From the NCBI GenBank assembly GCA_905221605.1, contig CAJNDS010000258.1, positions 535,592 to 596,591 of the forward strand: a stretch of 61,000 nt of DNA, read 5' to 3'. A program made the position numbers and the translations under genes. The notes under the pieces are model-generated. The model was not told the origin of the DNA. It was given only the letters and a program-made list of their open reading frames with translations, and searched no databases. Shown here one piece after another: positions 34,634-45,060 of the stretch; position 1 is the stretch's first letter, and each line of letters starts with the position of its first letter. Source of the DNA: Symbiodinium natans. Lineage: Eukaryota; Sar; Dinophyceae; Suessiales; Symbiodiniaceae.

Positions 34634-34888
34634 TTAGAATTGTGAACCAAAAGGATTGCTGCGGGTGAACATGTCAAACAGCCGGAACCAAAACACATCG
34701 GAACACACTTGAACACATCGGAAAAGTCGGGGCATCTGCGCAAGCCGAGCAAGTTCGCAGATGCCGGCCGCTTCAAACCTCCGCAAGCCGCAGTGGCTTG
34801 GGTGCCGAGCTTCAAGATGACTTGAGGATACTTCATGGGGGTTTTTTGAGGGATTTAGTATCCGATTTAGGTCATTTAGGGCCTTCAT
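34634..34888 (-). CDS. Small hypothetical ORF
   Basis: 84 codons from ATG at 34888 to TAA. It reads LEARHPSHCGLRRFEAAGI with a Phe/Val/Cys-rich end. It overlaps the tail of a plus-strand frame (34354-34668), so at most one of the two is likely real. Confidence 0.25.
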   Translation of the reverse strand: MKALNDLNRILNPSKNPHEVSSSHLEARHPSHCGLRRFEAAGICELARLAQMPRLFRCVQVCSDVFWFRLFDMFTRSNPFGSQF

Positions 34889-35204
34889 GGCTTCGGGGCT
34901 TTCCGTTGCTTAGGCGCGGGTTTGGACGCCGCTTGGCCCGACTTGGCCCCGGGCCGGCCTCCCAGCCCCCGACAATCGGAGCAGAACTAGCGACAAAAGA
35001 GTCCCGAAGGGGCCGAATCCCCAAACCCGATAAACCCCAAAAACTCTGTAAACCCCATAACCCCTCTAAACCCGAGAGTTCTCCATTTAGCGCGTTTTCG
35101 AAATTTACAGTTCCGGCCTACCCACCCACCCCCCCCCCCCCCCCTTCAACACTCTTCTGCACCACCCCCCCACCCCCCCGCCCCCCCCCCAACCCACCTC
35201 CCCC

Positions 35205-35385
35205 TCTAAACCCTAAAACCATAAACCCTAAACCCTACGGGGACCCGGGGGTGGTGGGCGGGAAAGGCCTTCCAGTCGGCCGAGTTGGGTCCGAAGCCCA
35301 GCTTGAAGAGCGGAGGCCGGCCGGTCTCTGGCACCTTTTTACGGAGACTTCACAGGGTTTAGGATTTTGGGTTTAGGGCTTAGGG
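35205..35385. repeat. Convergent telomere-like units around a possible exon
   Basis: CCCTAAA units at 35205-35237 and TTTAGG units from 35358 enclose about 120 bases, open on the plus strand and reading EAQLEERRPAGLWHLFTE. A poly-C tract lies just upstream (35125-35190). Confidence 0.6.
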
Positions 35386-35443
35386 TCCGCTTCAGGGCCT
35401 TCTTCAGGAAACTTCGAGTAGGGGCTGAATAGCCCGCAAAAAG

Positions 35444-35551
35444 GTTAACCTTGTATTTGCAATACTAAGTAAATAAACAGATAAATATAAATAAAATATA
35501 TATATATGTATATATATATATAGCCAGACAAGGCTAAAGTTCAAGGTTAAC
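35444..35551. mobile_element. Inverted-repeat element with (TA)n core
   Basis: Perfect 10 bp inverted ends (GTTAACCTTG / CAAGGTTAAC) flank 88 bases of AT-rich DNA with (TA)n. It lies about 100 bases outside the duplicated cytochrome c6 segment. No second copy was seen in the window. Confidence 0.5.
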
Positions 35552-35656
35552 TACCCAGCCACTAAGCCAAAGAGGTACAGCCCCGCTTCAGGGCCTTTCA
35601 GGGGTCAGCTTTTCGGCACTTTGTGGGGTTTTGCTGCAGGTAAGGCGACTCCGGCT

Positions 35657-37080
35657 TGACAGGAAAGGAAATTTGTAGTCGGAAAAGAAACTCCGGTTGG
35701 AGATCCACATCATTTTCCTGAGACTAATGCGTATAGGTCAAGCCTATGTAGGTCAAGGCTATAATCCATCTGTCGTTTGTAAATGCGCCACTTGTGGGAC
35801 AATAAAAAGCCCCGCTGCCCGTAGCCGCACAAGGCACATGGCACGGCAGTACATTGACTGAGGCCGAAGCGACAGGAGCCAACCCTCGAAAGAGAGTGGG
35901 CCCCCAGAAGCATGCCTGTTCGGGTACGTGCAGTCAGCGCTGGTCGAAAGCACGCGGCATGCGGCAATCGACGCCGCCATCCTCGGCGGCAACCTCTCAC
36001 CACCAGCCTGTTCCAGCCCTATGAGACACGTACTCGGCAACATTGTCGATGTCATCATCGCTCAACCGCCCTCCAAAAGCCGGCATGGCATTTTTGCCGT
36101 TGGTGACCTGGGTCTTGATACTGTTGATGCTGTTGCCCCCCGTCAGATGCTGATCCAGGTCCTCCTTTTTCAAGGTTTTGTAGGGCATGATCACATTCTG
36201 TCCACCTGCATGGCATGCGGCACAGTTGGCATTGAACACTTGCTCCCCAGAGGCCTTCTCTAAGAGCGAGTTGGTTTCATGAGCAGCGCGTTCGGGGAGC
36301 AACGGGATGCTGTTGCCAGAGAGGAGGCTCTTCTTATCTTCATCACTGATGCTGTGCGTGAAGTGCATGGCAGCATCGTAGCACTTCTTTTCTTTCGTGG
36401 CCATCTCGAGAAGCTCTGGGGATAGCTTGTCAGCACGCAGGTTCACGGCCTCCTTGCTGCGTGGATCCGTCCAGTGCTCGTCGGTGGGGTGGCGGTTGCT
36501 CTCATGGATCTGCTGCAATCCAGGATGGCTTTTCTGGTCGATGGCTGCAAGGACGTGATCCAATTCAGCCATGGTGAAGTCATTGCACGGCTTGGCATTG
36601 CCTTTGGTGATGCGAAGAAGATGCTTGTTCAGCAGGGTGTTCGACTCCCCGTGTGCAGCGATGAACGCCGGTCCAGGCACCAGCTGCTTGGCACGTGCCA
36701 CATCTCGTTGAGACAAGCTGCTGGGGCCGGAGGGATGCATGTGCGTGTTGGCCTGAAGCAACTTCACCTCCTCTTTCTCACAGGACGTGTCGAAGCATGT
36801 CTCCGGCACTTCTGCAATGGCCGCAGCCACAGCTACGAGGGCAAGGCAGGCGGCCAGGGACATTGCGCTCAAGGCAGCTGTCGTGAGCGGAATCTGTGAA
36901 GCTGACAACTTCGGCTGGGGCCAGTGAGCTTTCAGACGTCCAGAATGCTTAGGCTTGTCTTGCAGGTTCTGACCAAACAGTTTCAAACAATGTATGGTGT
37001 TCATGTCGGCCACCGTCATGCTCCTTGCCCGATACTATGCTGTATGCTATACGTGAACCACAGACTTTACTCTGTACAAG
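35657..37080. repeat. Segmental duplication, copy 2 (intact cytochrome c6)
   Basis: Partner of 11120-12475. Similarity covers the gene, its 3' flank and about 200 bases upstream of the start. The upstream part carries indels that are not multiples of three, which argues that it is non-coding. Confidence 0.9.
35997..36863 (-). CDS. petJ: Cytochrome c6-like protein with long N-terminal extension
   Basis: Cytochrome c6 carries electrons from cytochrome b6f to photosystem I in the thylakoid lumen. Residues about 206-288 match the family throughout: heme-binding CAACH (214-218), AGGQNVI, TQVTNGK, axial Met in AMPAFGG (Met260), DVA-type helix and a GW end. The ATG at 36863 is preferred because both copies share it, because the frame upstream (open to 37019) is not conserved between copies, and because it begins a signal peptide ([19 protein letters not shown]). 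The 288 aa length is far above the 83-90 aa of mature c6. The roughly 185 residues between signal and heme domain have no recognised domain; they contain [15 protein letters not shown], with four Cys in all. No Phe-led plastid transit motif follows the signal peptide, so the final location is uncertain. The gene is a single exon. The heme domain is sure; a photosynthetic role is inferred. Confidence 0.88.
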   Translation of the reverse strand: MSLAACLALVAVAAAIAEVPETCFDTSCEKEEVKLLQANTHMHPSGPSSLSQRDVARAKQLVPGPAFIAAHGESNTLLNKHLLRITKGNAKPCNDFTMAELDHVLAAIDQKSHPGLQQIHESNRHPTDEHWTDPRSKEAVNLRADKLSPELLEMATKEKKCYDAAMHFTHSISDEDKKSLLSGNSIPLLPERAAHETNSLLEKASGEQVFNANCAACHAGGQNVIMPYKTLKKEDLDQHLTGGNSINSIKTQVTNGKNAMPAFGGRLSDDDIDNVAEYVSHRAGTGWW

Positions 37081-37269
37081 CGAGGGAAAAGTGCGATTGG
37101 CGTTACCCCACCCTTTCCAAAGCCAAGCCCCCTTCCCCTTGTCCGCCCCTACTTCCTGATCCCCCAAAAAAGATCAAAAAAAAAACTCCCTCCCTTCCTC
37201 CCATGGACCCCCCCGCCCCCGATCCCTCTGCCCCACACATCCCCAAGGCCAGCTCATGAAGGGCCCCCT

Positions 37270-38381
37270 CCCTCTGACTGAGGGCTTCCACAGTCACAAG
37301 AATCGCCCGAGGCAAACTGAGATCTGGGCTGTCGCGAGAACAAGTTTGCGAGGCCTCACGGGGCTGTGTAAATGACTTGTGGCCACAGGTCTACAACAGC
37401 CAGGATGTTCAGGGGAAGGGGGCAGGGAGGGAGGGGGGGAGTTTGCTTGGGTTCGCAAATGATGCTCAGGGCACTGAGGTCTGGATCCTTTTGATACTTT
37501 TCGGAGCTACTTGTAGCTGTGGAATCGATCGCAATGAGGGTTCCTAAAGAACTTCTGGTGCTTCGAGTACTTTTCTACTTTTCCGCAGGAACTGGGCATA
37601 CTCAGGCAAACATCCGATTCTCAAAGGCATCTCTGGCCTCTAAACAGCGCTTGCGCGGAAAGGACATGCTCTGAAGTCAAGCGGACCCCAAGGATACAAA
37701 CAGGTCATGCAGCCAAACTTGGCATGAAGTAGGGTTTGTATTCTTCGCCCCAAAAGGACACCCCATACGTATCTACATATATATATATACCTACATATAC
37801 CTAGTTCTCATAAGGAACTCGATATACACTCACCTGTAATAATATATGCCCTGCTTCAAAAAAAAAATGCCCAGCCCAACTTCCCAACCACCAGTCCAAG
37901 TTCTGCAGCCTGCAGGTTCGACGACGTTTTGGCCATCATGGCCAACTCCTGCAAGTGCAGGCATCTTGGGACGCTCCCCCTTATACTAACAGTGCTTGGT
38001 CGGGATTATAGTACCCGCTACTCTATAATCCCCACTAAGGACTGTTAGTACAAGGGGGAGCATCCCGGTATCTACGACACTCTACGACCAGGACACAACA
38101 ACCTTCTGTCTACCCGAGAGCCCGAGACTCTGCAGCACAACGACACTTCAGCAAAGCCCATGCAGGCGGAGGGATCGCCTTGCAAAGGTAACAGCCCAAC
38201 GAAAGCGCAGCGTGCCAAAACTAACTTTACCTCTCAGCTTGCTACTAGTTTTCTTTAAGGCACCGTCCACCTTGGCCGTAGGGCTCTCTGTGGAGGTCAC
38301 GACCTCCGTGCCTGTCCAGGAATGCACTGCGTCGTGTCTAGATCACATCACGTTTCAAGAGAAAGGGTGAAGAGGGCATAA
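37270..38381 (+). CDS. Split hypothetical gene with a hairpin element as intron
   Basis: Phase-consistent exons: one ending at about 37470; 37589-37728 (after CTACTTTTCCGCAG|G, a very good acceptor); 37916-37991; 38061-38187; and 38260-38381 with a TAA stop. The last two introns are 69 and 72 nt; the longer 187 nt intron carries (TA)n. The 69 nt intron (37992-38060) lies wholly inside a near-perfect inverted repeat. The final intron has GCAAAG|GTAACA, a CTAACT branch site and TTTCTTTAAG|G. Open frame reaches back to about 37270 (reading RIARGKLRSGLSREQVCEA); the start is unresolved. Exon text includes DDVLAIMANSCKCRHLG and RRALCGGHDLRACPGMHC. Rich in Cys and His, but no family recognised. Confidence 0.45.
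37968..38066. mobile_element. Near-perfect 44 bp inverted repeat, family C
   Basis: Arms 37968-38011 and 38023-38066 (GGGACGCTCCCCCTTATACT and its inverse) pair at 39 of 44 positions around an 11 nt loop. A predicted GT-AG intron (37992-38060) starts and ends inside the arms. It could be an introner, another small transposon, or a hairpin RNA. Confidence 0.8.
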
Positions 38382-38384
38382 GAA

Positions 38385-38759
38385 TTACGGTACTCCTTTT
38401 CGTCCGAAGCGACGTAGGGAGAACATACAGTGAGACAAGATAGCACGGCCAGGTGAACTGCCTCCTGGTTCTAATTTTGGATTGTCCCCTGTTGACCACA
38501 ACAACTCCGATGTATGCAATGCAGTGATGGCACACTGGTGCACTGATGCAGTTGCCTTCGGACACCCCAAAGCCCACGGTTTGAGTGTAACCCTCAAGCA
38601 TCCCCAAGCCATGCCACCTGCATTTTGATCATACAGGTCCCAACAGAGGTCGAACGTCACAGCACCCTGGTGATGGCAGGCGGCTGAGGCTTCTTCCGTC
38701 TTCCGAGGTTTGTCGGCTGCGGGGGCTTCAATCATCGGCAGGGTTCCACTAGGTTCCAC
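38385..38759 (-). CDS. Hypothetical ORF convergent with the preceding gene
   Basis: Up to 125 codons, ending four bases beyond the stop of the plus-strand gene. The N-terminal half reads IEAPAADKPRKTEEASAAC. An alternative frame over 38338-38607 also looks protein-like, so a splice or frameshift may lie near 38600. No ATG at the start of the frame. Confidence 0.25.
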   Translation of the reverse strand: MEPSGTLPMIEAPAADKPRKTEEASAACHHQGAVTFDLCWDLYDQNAGGMAWGCLRVTLKPWALGCPKATASVHQCAITALHTSELLWSTGDNPKLEPGGSSPGRAILSHCMFSLRRFGRKGVP

Positions 38760-38946
38760 ATGTCAACAGCTGTTCAACTAGGCTTCCACCTGCCTCTCAG
38801 CCTATGTGGTACACCCTAACGTTCGAGCAATGAGCTGGACATCGGGCAGTCATGCGCGACGCCTGGTCGCTAGTCGCTAGCTGCCACTATTGTCTCCATG
38901 CGCCCTTCTACCCCAGAGGCCTGAAACCCCAAATAAACCCTAAACC

Positions 38947-39250
38947 CTAAACCCTTTCTGACACTACCGGGTCGGCCTCGCCATTGTAATCCTTCCAGGC
39001 CTGGCAGAGGAATTCATAACTGAGCAAAGCCGACGGTATTCCGTAGTGTTCCACAGCATCCCCAAAGCAACCGCGGACTGGCAAGTGCTTGTCAGGGTTG
39101 TGTTTGTGGAAACATCGGGTCAAACGACTAGCAGCCTGTCAAAAAACAAGCTCTTCTGCCAGAACCTGTGACAAACACTGCTTCGATAAGGCCTGCTTAA
39201 ATGCATATCGCAGCGCTTCAAAAAGGCATGCGGTGTGCGAATCAGTATGT
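38947..39250 (-). CDS. Frame with one internal TGA
   Basis: A minus-strand frame reads ALSKQCLSQVLAEELVF, then TGA (39141-39139), then QAASRLTRCFHKHNPDKHLP and, further on, a good globular-looking stretch (EHYGIPSALLSYEFLCQAW). It ends in TAG within a telomere-like unit. A 30 nt GT-AG removal would delete the TGA in frame, but that is very short for an intron. Alternatives are recoding, a pseudogene or chance. No family recognised. Confidence 0.3.
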
Positions 39251-39454
39251 TACGGTAGAAGCTGGCCGAAGGTGCGAACGTTTGCAAGCCTTTGCCGTAC
39301 ATGATGTTCAGTGCACCCGCGGAACGACGCCGGCGGAAAGCATTCCGGAGGACACCCTGCTTCCGCTATGTCGGTTCACTTGCAAAATGCGCCACAAGAG
39401 CTTGCTGCCGTTGTGGCATGGTGGAATTCCAGCATTGCACCGACGCATCTAAAC

Positions 39455-39700
39455 TCTAAACCCCAAAACCCTAAACCCTAAACACTAAACCCTAAACCCT
39501 GAGGAGTTTCGACGCGACCGCGAGAGCCAGCCGACCTGACTTGCCATGATCCTGCCCTTCTTCGTCGTGGCGTTTTAAGACTTGAACTGGGCTTTCGGGA
39601 TTTTCTTTTTTTGCAACCCTGTGCACCTTTTCTAGTGCAGGCCACTGAGCAGGGTAGCCAACTTTCGGGACTTGGGGTTTAGGGTTTAGGGTTTAGGGGG
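39455..39700. repeat. Convergent telomere-like arrays
   Basis: CCCTAAA units at 39457-39500 and TTTAGGG units at 39675-39697 enclose about 175 bases. A further short CCCTAAA run lies at 38931-38955. Confidence 0.85.
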
Positions 39701-39844
39701 CTGCCAACGACATGGCTGCAAACTGCTGCAAGCATGATGCCCAGCGGAGAATCATCCTAGGGCTCCACATCACCCCATCGCTGAAGCCAAAGCGAATACA
39801 TGATTAAAGTCCTACCACCCCTTCTTGCCAGATGGCAAGGCGGA

Positions 39845-41390
39845 ATATTACCGGCGAACAACGAAAAACTCATCATGACAACGAAAGACAAGATGTGACC
39901 TATGGATGTTCGCCGGTTCCCGTTTGATGTCCGCCAGTTGGCTTTCGATGTCCGCCGACGGGACGGGACGGGACGGGACGGGACGGGACGGGAAGCGACG
40001 CGACGGGACGCGACGGGACGCGACGGGACGGGACGGGACGGGACGGGGGGGGGGGGGGGGGGGGGGGGTCAGGCGGTTCTCTATATTTTCATAGGAATAC
40101 CGTCAATCTTTCCGTCAGAAAACCTGTTTCCGTAGAAAAACCTCTATTTTGCGTGCATTTACACAGGACAACAAACCTCCATTTTCTCTAAATGTCCATA
40201 GCAAAACAAACAAGATTCAGATGATTTGAAGCAAGCTTGCACAGCTTAAAAAAGGGGGGGGCTGGGGGGGGGGGGAGTTACAAAAAGACTCATTATTCTC
40301 TGAAGCCAGCTTGCACGGCTTAAAACAAGCGGGGGGCCGGAGGGGGGGGGGGCGGGGGCAGCCCCCCCCCCCCATTTGCAAACACAATGATCACACGATG
40401 GGTTGGGAAAAGAAATGATCACACGATGGGGTTTTAAAAAACTCATATTCATATGCTTTGAAGCAAGCTTGCACGACTTACAAAAAGCGGGGGGAGTGCG
40501 GGGGGGGGGGGCCCCCATTGCAAACACAATGATCGCATGATGGCTTAAAGAAAGAGATTCATCTGATTTGAGGCAAGCTTGCACGGCTAAAAAAAGGCGG
40601 GAGGGTTTGGGGGGGGGGCAGCCTCACCCACCCCCACCCCCATTTGCAAACACAATGATCGCGATGGGCTTAAAAAGACTCGTATGCTTTGAGGCAAGCT
40701 TGCGTGGCTTAAAGAAGCGGGGGGGTTGGGAGGGGCGCAGCCCCCCCCATTTGCAAACACAATGATCGCATGATGGGTTGAAAGAAATCATATGATTTGA
40801 AGCAAGCTTGCACGGCTTAAAAAAAGTGGGGGGGTGGGGGGGGGGGGGGGGGGGGGGGGGGGGGAGCCCCCCCCCCCACGCCCATTTGCAAACACAATGA
40901 TCGCATGATGGGTTAAGAAAAGCTTCATATGCTTTGGAGCAAGCTTGCACGGCTTAAAAAGGTGGGAGGGGGGTTGGGGGTTGGGGGGGGGGAGGGGGTG
41001 CAGCGCCCCCATTTGCAAACACTATGATCGCATGATGGGTAAACAAAAACCATCTGATTTGAAGCAAGCTTGCACGGCTTAAATATGCTTTGAAGCAAGC
41101 TTGCACGTCTTGAAAAAAGTATCGATGGTGATCGATGGTCTGCCTTCAAAGGTTACAGAGTTTGAGATGCTTGACCACAAGGTTTTTCGATGCTCGGCGG
41201 AGGGTTTTTCGATGCTGGGCGGGAGGTGTTCGATGCTCGGCAGAAGGGTTTTTCGTTGCTCGCCGGAAGGGGATGGTTGCCGCCGGACCTGGATCGATGC
41301 TGGCAGGCCGCTTACGTTGTTATCTTTCGTTGTGATGAGACATCTTTCGTTGTCCGCCGGTAGTTTTTCGTTGTTCGCCGGTACCCACCC
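39845..41390. repeat. Composite tandem block with inverted flanks
   Basis: The left edge (39853-39900) and right edge (41338-41385) are inverted copies containing GGCGAACAACGAAAAACT. Next to them are loose 20-25 base units around TTTCGATGTCCGCCGG. Then come a GGGAC array (39959-40047), a G run (40046-40069) and a tandem array (40205-41115). Arg/Gly and Ser/Ile/Glu-rich ORFs here are repeat products. Confidence 0.7.
40205..41115 (+). repeat. Tandem array, nine units of 32-160 bp
   Basis: Each unit joins TTTGAAGCAAGCTTGCACGG (with a HindIII-containing palindrome), a short A run, a G run of variable length and CATTTGCAAACACAATGATC. Palindromes start near 40231, 40305, 40463, 40573, 40693, 40802, 40930, 41063 and 41094. 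Unit length varies mainly through the G run. Confidence 0.9.
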
Positions 41391-42850
41391 GCCCGCCATT
41401 GCAGAGAAATGCTGGCACATAAGTTAGACAGATATACCCTGAACTCTAAATCCTACAGGCCCTATAGATTTTGAAGGCATGCCGAGCTTCGTCCCTACCC
41501 CTACCCTGACGCCGGACATGCTTCTTCGCTCCCGTGAAACCAAACGCATATCCGATAACTTCAGCAGGCGCTTTACACATTTTTTTCTCAGCCCTCTTCT
41601 GCACAGAACTCTCCTTGGTGGGGCGCACCATGCGATTCCTTTGCGGCTGCGGGCCAGACTTCTTCCTGCACCAGACAGCCATGCTGCGGACATGTTCTCG
41701 CGTGGGACTTTCGCAACTCAGTGCTCCTGAACCACGGAAAATTTGCCCGAAACAGACTGAACCCCGGGCCTGCCGTCACACTCCAGTACCTGTGAATGCG
41801 GATATGGCAATGGCACTGGGAGCTGAAAAGATCTGCAAAGCAGCCCACAGCCCCTAAAAGTACAGATGAACATCTGTGGGCTCACGACACCCGGCTGCAG
41901 GCACATTGTCTGCATCGGGCTGGGTTGGCAGCCCTCTGTCCTTGGCGCACTGGGATGGCAGCTCTGTTCCTTGAACCGCCTTCGGGTGTGTGAAGCTTTG
42001 CTTGTAATGCTCTGATGCTGTTTAGGCAGCCGAAATGGAGGCTCTTCGGAGTTTAAGGCTTCAGGCTTGCAGGTTATAGGCTATAGGGAAGTCAAGATGG
42101 CTACCGCGGGTATAACCTCACATGCGCTCATCTGGGGCCCTCTGCTTTTGGAAGCCATGCGTGAAGGCTTCTGCTGGCCTCGTTGCACCGCACCGGGTGG
42201 GCGTGTGTCGTGCTTCCACCTGTCCTAGATCGTTGCAAGTTGCTGAGGCTATCCGGACGGTTCCGGCGATCGACTTCTCAAGCCAGCACATGCCTAAGCA
42301 TCCTGCACCTCTTGAAATCCCACCCGCCCACAGCACAGCAACATGTATAGTAATGCAATAGCACCATCGCGCGTCTGCTGCATCTTTGGGCGGCCGAGCA
42401 CTGCGACCAGCTGCTCGGCCTCACGCCGTCCCTCCTGGCTAAAGAAGGAGCTGAGCTCTCAGAGAGTGGGGGGAAAGGGGGGGCTAATACTGTACTGAGA
42501 CTAGAAGAGGCCGTGCCTGCAAGCACCAACAACTAAACTACATGCCAACCCCAACTGTACCGCCTTCACTCCCAAGCCCAGCCTGCATCTTCACTCGACC
42601 TTGCTTCGCCTGCACGGAGTTTGCGTAAGCTCCAGAGATTCAGGCGACTCAGTGGCATCTCGGGTTGGTGTTCCGAGAGGCGTAGGGTCGTCGAGCAACG
42701 CACCAACACACCAACGCACCAATGCACTTAGCAACTTCCACACCCCAGGCTAATTAAACGGCTCAGGGTTCCACAGGACGAAGTAGAACCGGAACCACAA
42801 CAACAAAAGCAAGCCACCCCCGTCTGAAGGCCCGTAACATCGCGGAACTC

Positions 42851-43114
42851 ATGCCCTCGAATTGCTCTGCCTCTGGCGAGAAGCCGTCGACAGACTCTGC
42901 AATGCAAGTGGTAGCGGAGGAGCTAGAATCCTTGCACGCGAAGCGGCTCCAGCGCGTAATCAAGTTTCGGTGGCAATTGGGGGCGTATTCCGTGGCGCGA
43001 GACGCCCGAGGCTCTGCTGCCCAGGTGTCCTTCACGCTGCGGATGTCGAAGTGCACGGAGTCGTTCATCTTCGGCAGCCTTCCGTCCGTCTTCGATCTTG
43101 TGCCCACAATTTAG
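42851..43114 (+). CDS. Probable terminal coding segment of a hypothetical gene
   Basis: 87 codons from ATG to TAG with strongly G/C-ending codons, reading AEELESLHAKRLQRVIKF and SFTLRMSKCTESFIF. The frame stays open upstream, so the ATG may be internal. Another open plus-strand segment at 42362-42490 (RLLHLWAAEHCDQLLGLTP) could be an earlier exon. No family recognised. Confidence 0.33.
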   Translation: MPSNCSASGEKPSTDSAMQVVAEELESLHAKRLQRVIKFRWQLGAYSVARDARGSAAQVSFTLRMSKCTESFIFGSLPSVFDLVPTI

Positions 43115-43140
43115 CATGCTGAAGGTTGTGGGTGTTAGGG

Positions 43141-43198
43141 CATCTGCGCAGAATCAATGGGCGGCGTGGCATCTGCGCAGAATCAATGGGCGGCGTGT
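43141..43198 (+). repeat. 29 bp tandem duplication
   Basis: Two adjacent copies of CATCTGCGCAGAATCAATGG plus nine more bases, differing only at the last base. From here to 43560 the DNA is AT-rich and no gene is seen. Confidence 0.95.
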
Positions 43199-44046
43199 CA
43201 GGACACGGACTGTATAGGGATTCTGTGCCAGGGAAGACCAAACAAGGTTATACATGCAATTGGACACATGTGTTATTCATAAGTCGTTTACTTTGAATAT
43301 TACATAAATGTTGATGAAATTTGCTGCTTGTCAATTATAAAATGCACCGTACTATATATATATATGTAGGCACAGCTGTAACGAATACATTAGTATTATC
43401 TTTATTGATCTTGTATCGATTTGGTACAAGTGTATAAAAGTCATGAACGGTTGCTAATTTTTGAATAAATGAAGTTTCAGCCATCGTCCAGTTCCAAAAG
43501 CAGTGAAAACATGTAAGTAATGACGAAGAGAATCATTTTCATCCGGTTCATCCGGAATAACAAATTTAAACCCAATCGGGTGGGACATGTTCTGGAGGGA
43601 AGCTGCAAGCTTCTACGCCGTCTAGCTCAAGCCTATGGCCAGTCTCACGCCAACTGCACCGACTGAAGGGATGCCTCTTGCACCAGTAAAAGCAAAAAAA
43701 GGTCGAGGTCTTTGAAGGTTTGGGGAAGGGGCCCTCCAGGCCCAGATGGGCTTCGCATGGTTTAGCATTTGCGGGCTTGGACCAACACGGCAGCATGGCA
43801 TTCCCCGAGGCCCCCATCGCCTGGCCACGTCCTCCGAGTGGCACACTTTAATGGTCGACGCCGCGATGCTCTCCGTGCAGACGTCCTGACTTGCGGGGGT
43901 GCGGGGCGTTCATTCAAAGGCCAGTGCGGCATCCAAGATGCCAGGCACGTGCCTTAAGACCTGTGGGGGGGGAGACATTGGAAATAAAAAGGGATGCCAA
44001 ACCCATGACCCCACAAACCTCAAACTTAGCACCTGACCTGTGCAAC

Positions 44047-44412
44047 CTAACCGGCAGAGGGGCCACTTAGTGGTTGGTGGGACATATTCAACGTGACGAT
44101 CTTGCTGACCAGCCGCCTTGTTTTCTCTTTGAAGTGCCTCAGGCGCAGAAGCTTGTAGGCGATGCTGAGGCAGTTGTGGCCCAAATATGAAAGACTTTGG
44201 GCTTGAGAAGTACAGAAGGGTTTGACCATGCTACCATCTAAGCGAATTCCTCTACTGCAAGCCTGAAGGAGACGATCCAAACACCCTCAAAACTCGGACA
44301 TCATCGAGAAAACCTGCAACAAGCCCCCAAGCCCCCAGCCCCGCCTGGAGCTCCTGGAATCTTCGTGAGGCCTCTTTGCTTTTCACCTTGGCAATCAGTG
44401 CAAGGCAACACA
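44047..44412 (-). CDS. Terminal exons of a hypothetical gene
   Basis: Exon about 44412-44314 (reading KEASRRFQELQAGLGAWGLV) joins in phase 1 through a 76 nt intron (GCAG|GTTTTC to CGCTTAG|AT) to terminal exon 44237-44047 (SLSYLGHNCLSIAYKLLRLR, then a Lys/Arg-rich stretch and TAG stop). A protein-like frame continues upstream to about 44640 with unresolved joins. No family recognised. Confidence 0.33.
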
Positions 44413-44654
44413 CCTCTTAAGGGCCAGGCAATGTGTCAAACCCATCAACCATGCCACCCAGGCTTATCTAAGTCCCACAAGCGTCATAACACCACTCCTC
44501 GGCCCGTCGCCCCGAATCCTGGTCATGCAGCCTGTTAGAAGGGGATCTTTGGGAAATGCATCCCTTCGCGCAATAAGCTTCCTGACCCGTGGCTTTCTGT
44601 ACCAAACAAAAAGCCTTCCGAGATGAGCTCCCAAACCCTGACAACCCTCTTAAT

Positions 44655-45060
44655 AAGCCCTGTAACCCTAAACCCTAAGCCCTATAAACCCGATATATAA
44701 ACCCTCAACCCCATACCCTCTTCATAAAGCCCCGTAGGCCTATAGAAACATCACACACATAAACAACTTACAAAGCGCCACAACTCGCAGGTTTCGCCTC
44801 CCTGGGCTCACCTCGGCCTCGGCCGCCTGCACGCGCTGCTCGAAGGCGGTCCTGTCTTAGGGAGCTGCGTGGTTGGGGTTTTCAGAGGGCTTTCAGAGGG
44901 CTTTCAGAGGGTTTTCAGAGGGCTTTCAGAGGGTTTGGAGGGCTTTTCAGAGTGTTTGGAGGGTTTGTAGAGTTTAGAGGGTTTATAGAGTTTAGAGGGT
45001 TTATTAGAGGGTCGAAACAGGGTTTCTAGAAGGGTTTCGAGGGTGTATAGGGTTTAGGGT
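44655..45060. repeat. Telomere-like units and TTTCAGAGGG-type repeats
   Basis: CCCTAAA-type units at 44658-44710, then 44875-45055 with tandem GGGCTTTCAGA and GGGTTTAGAG units of 10-12 bases that grade into each other. Confidence 0.8.

Noticed and set aside
36864-37019. Upstream 52 codons of the cytochrome c6 frame as coding
   Set aside because: The same region in the other copy has indels that break this frame, while the signal peptide begins at the conserved ATG at 36863.
40205-41115. CRISPR-like array (repeats of a 20 bp palindromic box with variable spacers)
   Set aside because: The spacers are near-identical G-run units, not unique sequence; there are no cas genes, and the context is eukaryotic.
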